Assembly: GCF_963678635.1 (NCBI RefSeq)
Contig: NC_087067.1
Coordinates: 6,428,647-6,492,646 of the forward strand
Reading direction: 5' to 3'
From: Symsagittifera roscoffensis
Taxonomy: Eukaryota > Xenacoelomorpha > Acoela > Convolutidae
Length of the DNA: 64,000 bases
Shown here: piece by piece, positions 53,501 to 64,000 of the stretch
Position numbering within the stretch: position 1 is the stretch's first letter
Layout: each line of letters starts with the position of its first letter
Program-made: the position numbers and the translations under genes
The notes under the pieces: model-generated
The model's input: only the letters and a program-made list of their open reading frames with translations
Database searches by the model: none
What the model was told of the DNA's origin: nothing

Positions 53501-54209
53501 TTTACGCCTTCAAAACAAGATTTCTCAATTTCTGGCCCGACAAAGCCCTTCCAATAGTTTCATCTAGCATATGTCAAAATTTTAATTTTATATCATAAAC
53601 AATTGCAGAGAAATTCACAACGTTCACAACGTTAATGACTCCTAATTACACAAAACACCCAGTAAGTATGATGATGGCCCAGCACAATGATGGTAGTGAA
53701 GAGTATTATTACTCAAACATCCGCTAAAACTTTGTTAATTGCTTGCAAGTTTTGCCACCTTATTTAGTAAAATTGGTTTTAGGTTGGTTCTGAAACAAAC
53801 AAAAAACACTCAAAAACAGAAAGTTCGAACATCAGATATTTTTGGGTTGGATAAAGAATTCTATTTTATAAAAAATTAATAAATCAATCAGGTACATTTT
53901 GCGCAATTTTCGACCAAATAAACAGCTCCGAGAAGGGTTCATTTCAACATAAAACTTTGGAAATGAAATTCACAAATTAAATTTGCATCAAGTCAATTTT
54001 GGCAAAATTCAGTATTTTTCACTCAACCTACTCTTTCTATTTTGAAAAGCAGCAATAAAATTAAAACTTCACCACACTGATTTTTGTACCATGAGATGGC
54101 CATAATCTATATATATTTAAATGCGGGTTTAACGGCCTTGCCATGTTCAAGCTTTTTCAACGTATTATTTTTGCATGTTTAACAAAAATTTTTTTGCTCG
54201 TTTAAGCTA
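50501..54209. other. gene-free AT-rich stretch with repeat remnants
   Basis: The part 51,025-51,130 resembles the poly-C remnant at 22.9 kb. The part 52,333-52,830 is a dispersed repeat copy. Near 52,225-52,300, GAACTAGATTATGACATCA is an isolated piece of the satellite found from 57 kb. I see no exon. Confidence 0.5.
52333..52830. repeat. dispersed repeat copy
   Basis: Shares ordered blocks with 40,885-41,345 and 46,608-46,930 (ACATAGCCAACTAACAGTTG, GGCTCTTTGAATTTC, CTATTTAAGAGTC). Confidence 0.6.
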
Positions 54210-55190
54210 TATCGTATATTTAAATTCCCAAGCTTGTGGTTGGTTTCTCTGCGGGTACTCTCAGGAGTTTCAAGTTGAAAATTTTGCGTCCAAATGCGAC
54301 TGCCCAGATGCTCTTAATTTCCGAGATGTCACGTTTGTTAGGTCATTAAAGAAAAAAATGCTCAAACTTAAAAAGTTTGAAGTTTGTATCTCTATAGTGA
54401 AGCTCTTGCAGTGTACTCCCGGGGGTTGCAAACTTTACCTCCAAATTTGACTGCTCAATTTCTTGTAGTTTTCGAGATAAGACGTTTTTTTGTGATTTTT
54501 TCAAAAATTTAACGACAATTTAAAACTAGTTTTCAAAAGTTTTAAATTCCCAACCCTGTAGTTGGTGGTGGTCAGAGTACTCCCAGGTGTTGCGAACCTT
54601 GCATCCAAATATGACTGCTAAAATCATTTTGTGATTTTTTTGAAAAGTTTTTCAGAACACTTAAATTTGAAACTTTTTTCAAAATTTAAAATATCTAACT
54701 CTGTAGTTAGGGGCTGTCATAGTACTTTGAGTCTTTGCAAAGTTTTGTAGTTTTCGAGATCTGAGGTTTCTTATGGTTTTTTCAAAAATAATTTGGAAAC
54801 CTTGAATTTGAAGTTTCTCAAAATTTGATATTTCCAACGCTGTAATTCGGTACTGTGAGATTACTTTCAAAAGCTACAAATCCTAAGTCTACATGCGACT
54901 GCTCAATTGCTTTTAGTTTTCGAGATAAGAAATTTTAAATGTAATTGAAAAAAATTTCGAAGAACTAACAAAAACTTTCAAATTTTCTTACTTAAAACAC
55001 AAAATTTTCTTGCCTTCAAACTTGAAACATTAAATTTTCAAAGCTATACAAAACTTTTATGCTTTTTAAAAATTTGAATAAAGAAAAACTTGAATATTAA
55101 AATTTTTACAAAATTTGAAATTACCAACCCTGTAATTGGGTGCTGTCAGAGTACACTCAAAGGATGAAGATCTTATTTCCAATATATGCG
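54210..55190. repeat. degenerate tandem array, about 170-200-bp units, about five copies
   Basis: Each unit has TTCCCAA(C/G)...TGTAGTTGG, CAGAGTACTC, AAATATGACTGCT and TTTTCGAGATAAGA in that order. Units are strongly diverged. The second LINE is inserted just beyond the last unit. Confidence 0.7.
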
Positions 55191-55248
55191 GTTTTTTATC
55201 AGTTGTTAAACATTAGATGCACCGGAGGTGCGTTACACACATGGGAAA

Positions 55249-55301
55249 GAGTCCAGAGATCTTTAATCAACTCAGTGTGACGAAAAAAGCTTGAAACCTT
55301 T
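55249..55301. repeat. 53-bp target duplication, left copy
   Basis: Identical to 56,767-56,819. It starts GAGTCCAGAGATC and ends GAAACCTTT. Confidence 0.9.
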
Positions 55302-56745
55302 ACATGAACAAACTCAATATCGAGTAAAAGGACGCGAAGGCCTTAGTGAACCCTGGACTCCACAAAGAGGTCTAAGAGAGGGATGCGCCACGTCTCCGAT
55401 ATTGTTCAACGTTTACCACTCAGAAGCCATGAAGAGAGCGGCTGAAGAGAGAAAAAAACTAGCAGCCAGTAACAACCACGACTACGGTTTAGTGTGGTTG
55501 TGTAATCGAGGAAACAACCTCCCTCCTACGGACATAAATAAGGGTATCAAGAGTAGTACACGGGAAGAATATAGAATATCGGAGTCGCTCTTTGCCGATG
55601 ACTCTACCCTTATAGGTTGGACTGACGAACTGGTACAAGGTAAAGAGGCTGTCAAGAAAGCTATGTACGAGTTCGAGGAAAGGTGCCATGACGGAAAAGA
55701 GGAGAGCGCTGCTTTTGGAACGCATGAGATGCGAAAGATAAAGATGCTGGAAACCCTAATAGGCAAGACCGAAGACCGTAATGCGCGGACTAAGCGAGGA
55801 TCGCAAGCGTGGTTCAAAGTCAAGAAATGGTTGTGGAAGTCCACATTGTCAAAACGCACCAAAGCCCTGATTGTCCAGGGAGTCGTCGAGGCCTCATTAC
55901 TTTTTGACTCCAATGTGAGATCATGGTCAGCAACCGACACGGACAAACTACAGAGTATAGCAGATCGATGCTACCGTTTTGTGTGGAATAATGGCAAGGC
56001 GGGCGCGCTACTACGGATGCAAAATGAAGGAGTCAATAGCTTCCAAATACGGAAGGATCTGGGAATTGAAAGCATCAGAACAAAAGTAGAGATACGAGCC
56101 CTCCGGATACTCGGGCATGTTTTGCGAATGCCGGATTGCCGCGCCGTCAAGAAAATTGTACTCGGGAACTGGGCTGAACCCCAGACAAGCTCAGGCTACC
56201 TGAGGAATGGCCTCATTAGCTACTGGAAAAGAATGGTTCAGGAGGCAGGGGAAGACTGGACCAATGCAGGAAACCTAGCAAGCGACCGTATGAAATGGAA
56301 GAAATTCATACGAATGAGGCACCAATACCTACTGAAATGGGAGGAAGCAGTAGCGGAACATGGTAGGAAACAGGAGGTGGTAAATAGAAAGCAGCAGATA
56401 CAGGATGATGGACTGACATGCAGGGTGGAGGGGTGCGGTAGAATCTGCAAAAGCAAATCGGGCAGAGCAACACACGAGAGACGCGGTCACCGCCAGGCGG
56501 GAAAAATATTCGAGTGCCTTGGATGCAAGCGAGCCTTTCCGGAAAAATCCCAGCTCACCAACCACTACAAAACCTGCAAAAATCGTGACCAACAAAACGA
56601 CGAAATCACAACCAACAAATACACAGGTCTCAGACCTAGAGTGAAGTGCCCAGGTTGCGGTAGGCCTATCACATCGAACAACCTGACCAAGCATATGACG
56701 CGACACGGATGCCAAGATCTCCGAACCCAAGGCCCCAGGGCGTAA
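55302..56745 (+). CDS. LINE reverse transcriptase, C-terminal half, with C2H2 fingers
   Basis: The frame is open from the left junction to TAA at 56,743-56,745, about 480 codons. It starts within the RT (RGLREGCATSPILFNVY), with the catalytic block LFADDSTLIG at about 100. A thumb and C-terminal domain follow (RALRILGHVLRMPDCR). From about 370 there are three Cys2His2-type fingers: CRVEGCGRIC...H-x4-H, FECLGCKRAF...H-x4-C, and VKCPGCGRPI...H-x3-H. The endonuclease and RT fingers are missing through 5' truncation, so it cannot act alone. The coding frame reads back into the flanking duplication by chance. The clade was not assigned, but it differs from the LINE at 32-36 kb. Confidence 0.85.
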
Positions 56746-56766
56746 ATGGGAAACAAGACAAGACAA
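55302..56766 (+). mobile_element. 5'-truncated LINE insertion
   Basis: A 1,465-bp insertion between two identical 53-bp repeats. It ends in AAACAAGACAAGACAA without a long poly-A. It contains the 3' half of an RT and C-terminal zinc fingers with no stop. The perfect flanks suggest it is young. Confidence 0.85.
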
Positions 56767-56819
56767 GAGTCCAGAGATCTTTAATCAACTCAGTGTGACG
56801 AAAAAAGCTTGAAACCTTT
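56767..56819. repeat. 53-bp target duplication, right copy
   Basis: Perfect match to 55,249-55,301. Confidence 0.9.
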
Positions 56820-57407
56820 TTTCAGCCACAGAATTTCCCGAAATAGTAGCTTCATCTTGAAGTTGTTTGAAGATTTTATGATCGAAACTTTCCTGAAAAC
56901 TTGATCAAAACCTAAAATTTTCATTCGCCTTGAGTTTCTCAAAATGATATCTACTTTTGCGACAAACAATTAAGCTTGATGTTTGGCACCCTTTCGACTT
57001 TTTACAGGGGAGCATTTTTGCTTTTAACATGAAAAGTAATAAAAATTTAAACAGAAATCTAAACCCGGTCAAACTTTAAAATGTTTCCCTTAAAAACACT
57101 TGATCGAAATAACTGAAAACTCAATTCTTTGAACTTTGAACGACAGTTGTTAAAGAGTCCAATATTTCAATTTCAAGAAAACCAGATATTTCTTCATGTT
57201 GCAGATGAATTGAGTATTACATCACATACACAAAGATATCGATTACATTTAACTGATTAAGCCTCAATAACTTATCAGGAACTTAATGATTAAAATTATC
57301 AAACTTTTTCTGAAAAAAATAAACACGACCTGAATGAATAAAAAGCATTTCGCTCACCATCAATTTCGAACAAAAAACAAATCAAGTCAACATAAACTGA
57401 AAGGATA
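56820..57407. other. edge of the satellite array
   Basis: Satellite-like phrases appear from about 57,185 (ATTTCTTCATGTTGCAGATGAA), diverged. No gene. Confidence 0.5.
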
Positions 57408-59099
57408 ATTCTTCAAAATACAGACGAACTAGATCAGAACAACATTTCCACCTAAAAAGATTATTCGAAAAGAAGGCGCACATTTAACACAGCCACCTGC
57501 GATACCCAACAAACATAGCCTTGTAGGATACGCCATCCTCGATTACACACTAGCCGATTTCACATAAGCCGATTACACAAAAGCCGAAACAAGACGACTA
57601 CACATAAGCCGAAACAATTGACGCAAATGAATTTACAGCACAAAACTCCATGATGGTGCACCTAGAAACCGTTGAAAGCCGAATACTCAAAAATTAAAAA
57701 AAGTTTCAACAGAAAGCTGAACAAACTTAACGACAAACACTCCTTTTTTCACCAACACTCAACCGAAAACGATGAAAAGTCAATCCGCTCAGCAACACTG
57801 GCAAAAGAACCAATTACTTCAACAGAAAATCAGATAAAGTTTCTTCATGTTTCAGATGAACTAGATTATGACATCACACTAACATAATTATAACAAAAAA
57901 ATCCGAAACCAAACTTCCTGAATGAATTTTGTTCATCAACGCTTTATAAAATACAATCATGGAAGCTCAAACAATAACTCTTCTACTTTCAGATGAATAA
58001 AAATGCGACATCAATTGCACTGAAAAACTGATTTTAATCATATTGAAAGCAGCATAGAAACCGTTGAAAGTTGCATATTCAAAATATCAAACTGTTTCAG
58101 CAGAAAACTGAAGAGGGACCAACGTAACTGATGAACACTCCTATTCTCACCAACATTCTACCGAAAACAATTAAAGTTTACCTCGTTCAGCAAAACATGT
58201 AAAAGATCCAAGTACTTCAACAGAAAATCAGATAATATTTCTTCATATTTCAGATGAACTAGATTATTACATCACTCTAACAAACATAATGACAAAAAAA
58301 CCTCAATACCCAAACTGCCTGAACTAATTTTGTTCATCAACGCTTAAAAAAAAACAAATTATGTCACATAGTCTCAAATGATCTCTTCTACTTTCAAACG
58401 AGTAAAAATACATCACTTGCACTAAAAAAAACTGATTTTAAAAAAAGATTGAAAGCAGCATAAAAACTGTTGAAAGCCCCATATTCAAACAATAAAATTG
58501 TTTCAACAGAAAGCTGAAGGTGAACCAACTTGAAGACCGAATACTCCTTTTCTCACCAACACTCGACTGAAAACAATGAAGTTCAATTCGTTCAATGATA
58601 CTAAAACCTCAAAAACAAAACTGCCCGAATAAATTTTTATCATCAGCGCTTTAAAAAAAACAAATGATGTCACATAAACTCAATGATAATACTTCTATTT
58701 TCAGATGATTACGAATACATCACTCGCACTAAAAAACTACCAAAGAAAGCGGCTCAAAAACCGTTGAAAGCCCCATCTTGAAACATTTAAATTGTTTAAA
58801 CAGACAACTGAAGGTGAATCAACTTATTGACGACCAAACACACCTTTTCTCACCAACACTCGACCGAAAAGAATGAAAGTTCCATTCGTTCAACAACACT
58901 AGCAAAAAAAACAATTACTTCGATAGAAAATCAGAAAACATTTCTTCATGTTTCAGATGAATTAGATTATGACATCACAATAAATAAGATGATGAGAACT
59001 AAAAACCTCAACAACCAAACGGCCTGAATGAATAAAAAGCATTTCGCTCACCAACAATTTCGAACAAAAAACAAATCAAGTCAACAAAATGAAATGATA
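57408..59099. repeat. higher-order unit 1 (1,692 bp), without SINE
   Basis: It carries the uninterrupted site CTAGAAACCGTTGAAAGCC at about 57,663, where units 2-4 contain an insert. Confidence 0.85.
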
Positions 59100-61077
59100 A
59101 TTCTTCAAAATTCAGACGAACTAGATCAGAACAACATTTCCACCTAAAAAAGATTATTCGATAAGAAGGCGCACATTTAACACAGCCACCTGGGATACCC
59201 AACAAACATAGCCTTGTAGGATACGCCATCCTCGATTACACACTAGCCGATTTCACATAAGCCGATTACACAAAAGCCGAAACAAGACAATTACACATAA
59301 GCCGAAACAATTGACGCAAAAGAATTTACAGCACAAAACTTCAAGATGGCGCACCTAAACCGACTTATCATAAGCAGACAAACAAAATGCGGACAGTTTT
59401 TTAAACGGAATATGTTCCGTTTACAAAACAGGTACTAGCCAGAAACGAACCTTAGACCTTTGCCGTCCAAGGCGTGATAGTTACCTTACCACATGTGCCG
59501 GAGAAGCTAAGAAAACCGAATGGATTTAAAACAAAGCTAATCAAATGATTCAACTGATTTTGTAAAACGGAATTTAAACCCGAAAAAGTGTATATTCCAA
59601 TTCGATAACAATGCTAACCGCAAGCGAACAAACCGTTGAAAGCCGAATGATCAAAAATTAAAAAAGTTTCAACAGAAAGCTGACCAAACTTTAAGACAAA
59701 CACTCCTTTTTTCACCAACACTCAACCGAAAACGATGAAAAATCAATTCGCTCAGCAACTCTGGCAAAAGAACCAAATACTTGAACAGAAAATCAGATAA
59801 AGTTTCTTCATGTTTCAGATGAACTAGATTATGACATCACACTAACATAATTATAACAAAAAAGAAAATCCGAAACCAAACTTCCTGAATGAATTTTGTT
59901 CATCAACGCTTTATAAAAAACAATCATGGAAGCTCAAAAACAATAACTCTTTTACTTTCAGATAAATAAAAATGCGACATCACTTGCACTGAAAAACTGA
60001 TTTTAAAATCATATTGAAAGCAGCATAGAAACTGTTGAAAATTGCATATTCAAAATATCAAACTGTTTCAGCAGAAAACTTAAGAAGGACCAACGTAACT
60101 AATGAACACTCCTATTCTCACCAACACTTGACCGAAACCAATTAAAGTTTAACTCGTTCAGCAAAACATGTAAAAGATCCAAATACTTCAACAGAAAATC
60201 AGATAACATTTCTTCATGTTTCAGACGAACTAGATTATTACATCACTCTAACTAAGATAATGCCAACAAAAAACCTCAATACCCAAACTGCCTGAACCAA
60301 TTTTGTTCATCAACGCTTAAAAAAAACAAATTATGTCACATAGTCTCAAATGATCTCTTCTACTTTCAAATGAGTAAAAATACATCACTTGCTGTAAAAA
60401 AAACTGATTTTAAAATAAGATTGAAAGCAGCATAAAAACTGTTGAAAGCCCCATATTCAAACATTAAAATTGTTTTAACAGAAAGCTGAAGGTGAACCAA
60501 CTTGAAGACCGAATACTCCTTTTCTCACCAACAGTCGACTGAAAACAATGAAGTTCAATTCGTTCAATGATAACAAAAACCTCAAAAACAAAACTGCCTG
60601 AATGAATTTTGTTCATCAGCGCTTTAAAAAAAACAAATGATTTCATATAAACTCAATGATAATACTTCTATTTTCAGATGATTACGATTACATCACTCGC
60701 ATTAAAAACTGATTTTACTGAAGAAAGCGGCTCAAAAACCGTTGAAGCCCCATCTTGAAACATTTAAATTGTTTAAACAGACAACTGAAGGTGAATCAAC
60801 TTATTGACGACCAAACACACCTTTTCTCACCAACACTCGACCGAAAAGAATGAAAGTTCCATTCGTTCAACAACACTAGCAAAAAAAAACAATTACTTCG
60901 ATAGAAAATCAGAAAACATTTCTTCATGTTTCAGATGAATTAGATTATGACATCACAATAAATAAGATGATGAGAACTAAAAACCTCAACAACCAAACGG
61001 CCTGAATGAATAAAAAGTAATTCGCTCACCAACAATTTCGAACAAAAAACAAATCAAGTCAACAAACTGGAATGATA
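59100..61077. repeat. higher-order unit 2 (1,978 bp), with SINE
   Basis: Contains all sub-repeats plus the 273-bp insert at 59,363-59,635. Confidence 0.85.
59363..59635 (-). mobile_element. tRNA-derived SINE-like insert in unit 2
   Basis: The insert is flanked by AAACCG on both sides (59,357-59,362 and 59,630-59,635). On the minus strand it has the tRNA-like GGTAAGGTAACTATCACGCC and B-box-like AAGGTTCGTTTCTGG. The empty site is visible in unit 1. Confidence 0.75.
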
Positions 61078-62748
61078 ATTCTTCAAAATTCAGACGAACT
61101 AGATCAGAACAACATTTCCACCTAAAAAAGATTATTCGATAAGAAGGCGCACATTTAACACAGCCACCTGGGATACCCAACAAACATAGCCTTGTAGGAT
61201 ACGCAATCCTCGATTACACACTAGCCGATTTCACATAAGCCGATTACACAAAAGCCGAAACAAGACAATTACACATAAGCCGAAACAATTGACGCAAAAG
61301 AATTTACAGCACAAAACTTCAAGATGGCGCACCTAAACCGACTTATCATAAGCAGACAAACAAAATGCGGACATTTTTTTGAAACGGAATATGTTCCGTT
61401 TACAAAACAGGTACTAGCCAGAAACGAACCTTAGACCTTTGCCGTCCAAGGCGTGATAGTTACCTTACCACATGTGCCGGAGAAGCTAAGAAAACCGAAT
61501 GGATTTAAAACAAAGCTAATCAAATGATTCAACTGATTTTGTAAAACGGATTTTAAACCCGAAAAAGTGTATATTCCAATTCGATAACAATGCTAACCGC
61601 AAGCGAAAAAACCGTTGAAAGCCGAATGATCAAAAATTAAAAAAGTTTCAACAGAAAGCTGACCAAACTTAAAGACAAACACTCCTTTTTTCACCAACAC
61701 TCAACCGAAAACGATGAAAAATCAATTCGCTCAGCAACTCTGGCAAAAGAACCAAATACTTGAACAGAAAATCAGATAAAGTTTCTTCATGTTTCAGATG
61801 AACTAGATTATGACATCACACTAACATAATTATAACAAAAAAAAATCCGAAACCAAACTTCCTGAATGAATTTTGTTCATCAACGCTTTATAAAAAACAA
61901 TCATGGAAGCTCAAAAACAATAACTCTTCTACTTTCAGATAAATAAAAATGCGACATCACTTGCACTGAAAAACTGATTTTATAATCATCTTGAAAGCAG
62001 CATAGAAACTGTTGAAAATTGCATATTCAAAATATCAAACTGTTTCAGCAGAAAACTGAAGAAGGACCAACGTAACTAATGAACACTCCTATTCTCACCA
62101 ACACTTGACCGAAACCAATTAAATTTTAACTCGTTCAGCAAAACATGTAAAAGATCCAAATACTTCTAAAGAAAATCAGATAACATTTCTTCATGTTTCA
62201 GATGAACTAGATTATGACATCACTCTAACTAAGATAATGACAACAAAAAACCTCAATACCCAAACTGCCTGACCTAATTTTGTTCATCAGCGCTTTAAAA
62301 AAAACAAATTATGTCACATAAACTCAATGATAATACTTCTATTTTCAGATGATTACGAATACATCACTCGCACTAAAAAACTGATTTTACCAAAGAAAGC
62401 GGCTCAAAAACCGTTGAAAGCCCCATCTTGAAACATTTAAATTGTTTAAACAGACAACTGAAGGTGAATCAACTTATTGACGACCAAACACACCTTTTCT
62501 CACCAACACTCGACCGAAAAGAATGAAAGTTCCATTCGTTCAACAACACTAGCAAAAAAACAATTACTTCGATAGAAAATCAGAAAACATTTCTTCATGT
62601 TTCAGATGAACTAGATTATGACATCACAATAAATAAGATGATGAGAACTAAAAACCTCAACAACCAAACGGCCTGAATGAATAAAAAGCATTTCGCTCAC
62701 CAACAATTTCGAACAAAAAACAAATCAAGTCAACAAACTGAAATGATA
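61078..62748. repeat. higher-order unit 3 (1,671 bp), with SINE, one sub-repeat lost
   Basis: Contains the insert but lacks about 300 bases between two similar sub-repeats near 62,310. The junction AATTATGTCACATAAACTC is a hybrid of the two. Confidence 0.85.
61341..61614 (-). mobile_element. SINE-like insert in unit 3
   Basis: The same insert at the same site, flanked by AAACCG (61,335-61,340 and 61,609-61,614). Confidence 0.75.
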
Positions 62749-64000
62749 ATTCTTCAAAATTCAGACGAACTAGATCAGAACAACATTTCCACCTAAAAAA
62801 GATTATTCGATAAGAAGGCGCACATTTAACACAGCCACCTGGGATACCCAACAAACATAGCCTTGTAGGATACGCCATCCTCGATTACACACTAGCCGAT
62901 TTCACATAAGCCGATTACACAAAAGCCGAAACAAGACAATTACACATAAGCCGAAACAATTGACGCAAAAGAATTTACAGCACAAAACTTCATGATGGCG
63001 CACCTAAACCGACTTATCATAAGCAGACAAACAAAATGCGGACAGTTTTTTGAAACGGAATATGTTCCGTTTACAAAACAGGTACTAGCCAGAAACGAAC
63101 CTTAGACCTTTGCCGTCCAAGGCGTGATAGTTACCTTACCACATGTGCCGTAGAAGCTAAGAAAACCGAATGGATTAAAAACAAAGCTAATCAAATGATT
63201 CAACTGATTTTGTAGAACGGGTTTTAAACCCGAAAAAGTGTATATTCCAATTCGATAACAATGCTAATCGCAAGCGAAAAAACCGTTGAAAGCCGAATGA
63301 CCAAAAATTAAAAAAGTTTCAACAGAAAGCTGACCAAACTTAAAGACAATCACTCCTTTTTTCACCAACACTCAACCGAAAACGATGAAAAATCAATTCG
63401 CTCAGCAACTCTGGCAAAAGAACCAATTACTTGAACAGAAAATCAGATACAGTTTCTTCATGTTTCAGATGAACTAGATTATGACATCACACTAACATAA
63501 TTATAACAAAAAAAAATCCGAAACCAAACTTCCTGAACGAATTTTGTTCATCAACGCTTTATAAAAAACAATCATGGAAGCTGAAACAATAACTCTTCTA
63601 CTTCCAGATAAATAAAAATGCGACATCACTTGCACTGAAAAACTGATTTTATTATCATATTGAAAGCAGCATAGAAACTGTTGAAAATTGCATATTCAAA
63701 ATATCAAACTGTTTCAGCAGAAAACTGAAGAAGGACCAACGTATCTAATGAACACTCCTATTCTCACCAACACTTGACCGAAACCAATTAAAGTTTAACT
63801 CGTTCAGCAAAACATGTAAAAGATCCAAATACTTCAACAGAAAATCAGATAACATTTCTTCATGTTTCAGATGAACTAGATTATTACATCACTCTAACTA
63901 AGATAATGACAACAAAAAACCTCAATACCCACACTGCCTGAACTAATTTTGTTCATCAACGCTTAAAAAAACAAATTATGTCACATAGTCTCAAATGATA
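62749..64000. repeat. higher-order unit 4, partial at the window edge, with SINE
   Basis: Contains the insert. Its last visible bases include the sub-repeat that unit 3 lost (CACATAGTCTCAAATGAT). Confidence 0.85.
63012..63285 (-). mobile_element. SINE-like insert in unit 4
   Basis: The same insert at the same site, flanked by AAACCG (63,006-63,011 and 63,280-63,285). Confidence 0.75.

Larger units (their letters stand above)
57408..64000. repeat. higher-order tandem satellite array, 1.67-1.98-kb units
   Basis: The same block order returns four times. The phrase TTGTAGGATACGC is at 57,521, 59,214, 61,192 and 62,863 (spacings 1,693, 1,978, 1,671). Within a unit, related sub-repeats of about 150-400 bp each carry TTTCAGATGAACTAGATTATGACATCAC or a variant. 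Units are about 90% or more alike by eye. The array continues beyond the right edge. Short frames such as FLHVSDELDYDITL recur in the units but look like by-products of repetition. Confidence 0.9.

Noticed and set aside
59430-59515. tRNA gene
   Set aside because: A- and B-box-like phrases are present, but the segment sits in a mobile insert repeated at the same site, and a full cloverleaf with a clean acceptor stem is not visible.
59008-62878. Three similar 65-73-codon minus-strand ORFs in the satellite
   Set aside because: They recur because the unit recurs. No start context, splice sites or protein character suggest a gene.

Overview
The window is AT-rich nuclear DNA from an animal, probably an invertebrate. 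Its genes are split by GT-AG introns of a few hundred bases to several kilobases, and most of the remaining sequence is transposon-derived. No bacterial features, rRNA genes or convincing tRNA genes are visible. I cannot name the species.

Layout. (1) 1-4.4 kb: the 3' part of an envelope-bearing retroelement or integrated virus with very low G on the plus strand. It has an env-like ORF running in from the left edge, an ORF overlapping its stop codon (ATGA), and a long third ORF whose first 164 codons lack an ATG. (2) 5.67-23.77 kb, plus strand: five exons of a rhodopsin-like (class A) G-protein-coupled receptor, TM1-2, TM3 with DRY, TM4-5, TM6 and TM7-helix 8. Splice phases agree at all four junctions (the exon 2 donor was chosen partly for its phase), but the TM4-5 exon carries a one-base frame break. 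The introns hold a 1.49-kb foldback element (8.25-9.74 kb) and a decayed Ty3/Gypsy-type LTR retrotransposon (10.65-17.76 kb). (3) 24.4-30 kb: gene-poor, with tandem repeats, MITEs and tRNA-derived repeats. (4) 31.5-49.6 kb, minus strand: sixteen exons in continuous phase, about 646 codons, giving a transmembrane segment, a long coiled coil and a Pro/Met-rich tail, as in the C-terminal half of MIA2/MIA3 (TANGO1/cTAGE5). The 5' exons were not found. An apparently intact LINE (31.96-35.74 kb), flanked by a 234-bp duplication, lies in its last intron. (5) 49.9-56.8 kb: dispersed repeats, a degenerate tandem array and a second, 5'-truncated LINE flanked by a 53-bp duplication. (6) 57.4-64 kb: a higher-order tandem array with units of about 1.7-2.0 kb, three of which share one SINE-like insertion.

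The two host genes are a membrane receptor and a probable ER-exit-site cargo receptor. Nothing in the sequence links them functionally. Most unusual signals come from the mobile elements: very long target-site duplications, the ATG-less overlapping ORF beside env, the foldback element and the dateable satellite array. I had no tools, so percentages, identities and family assignments are by eye.
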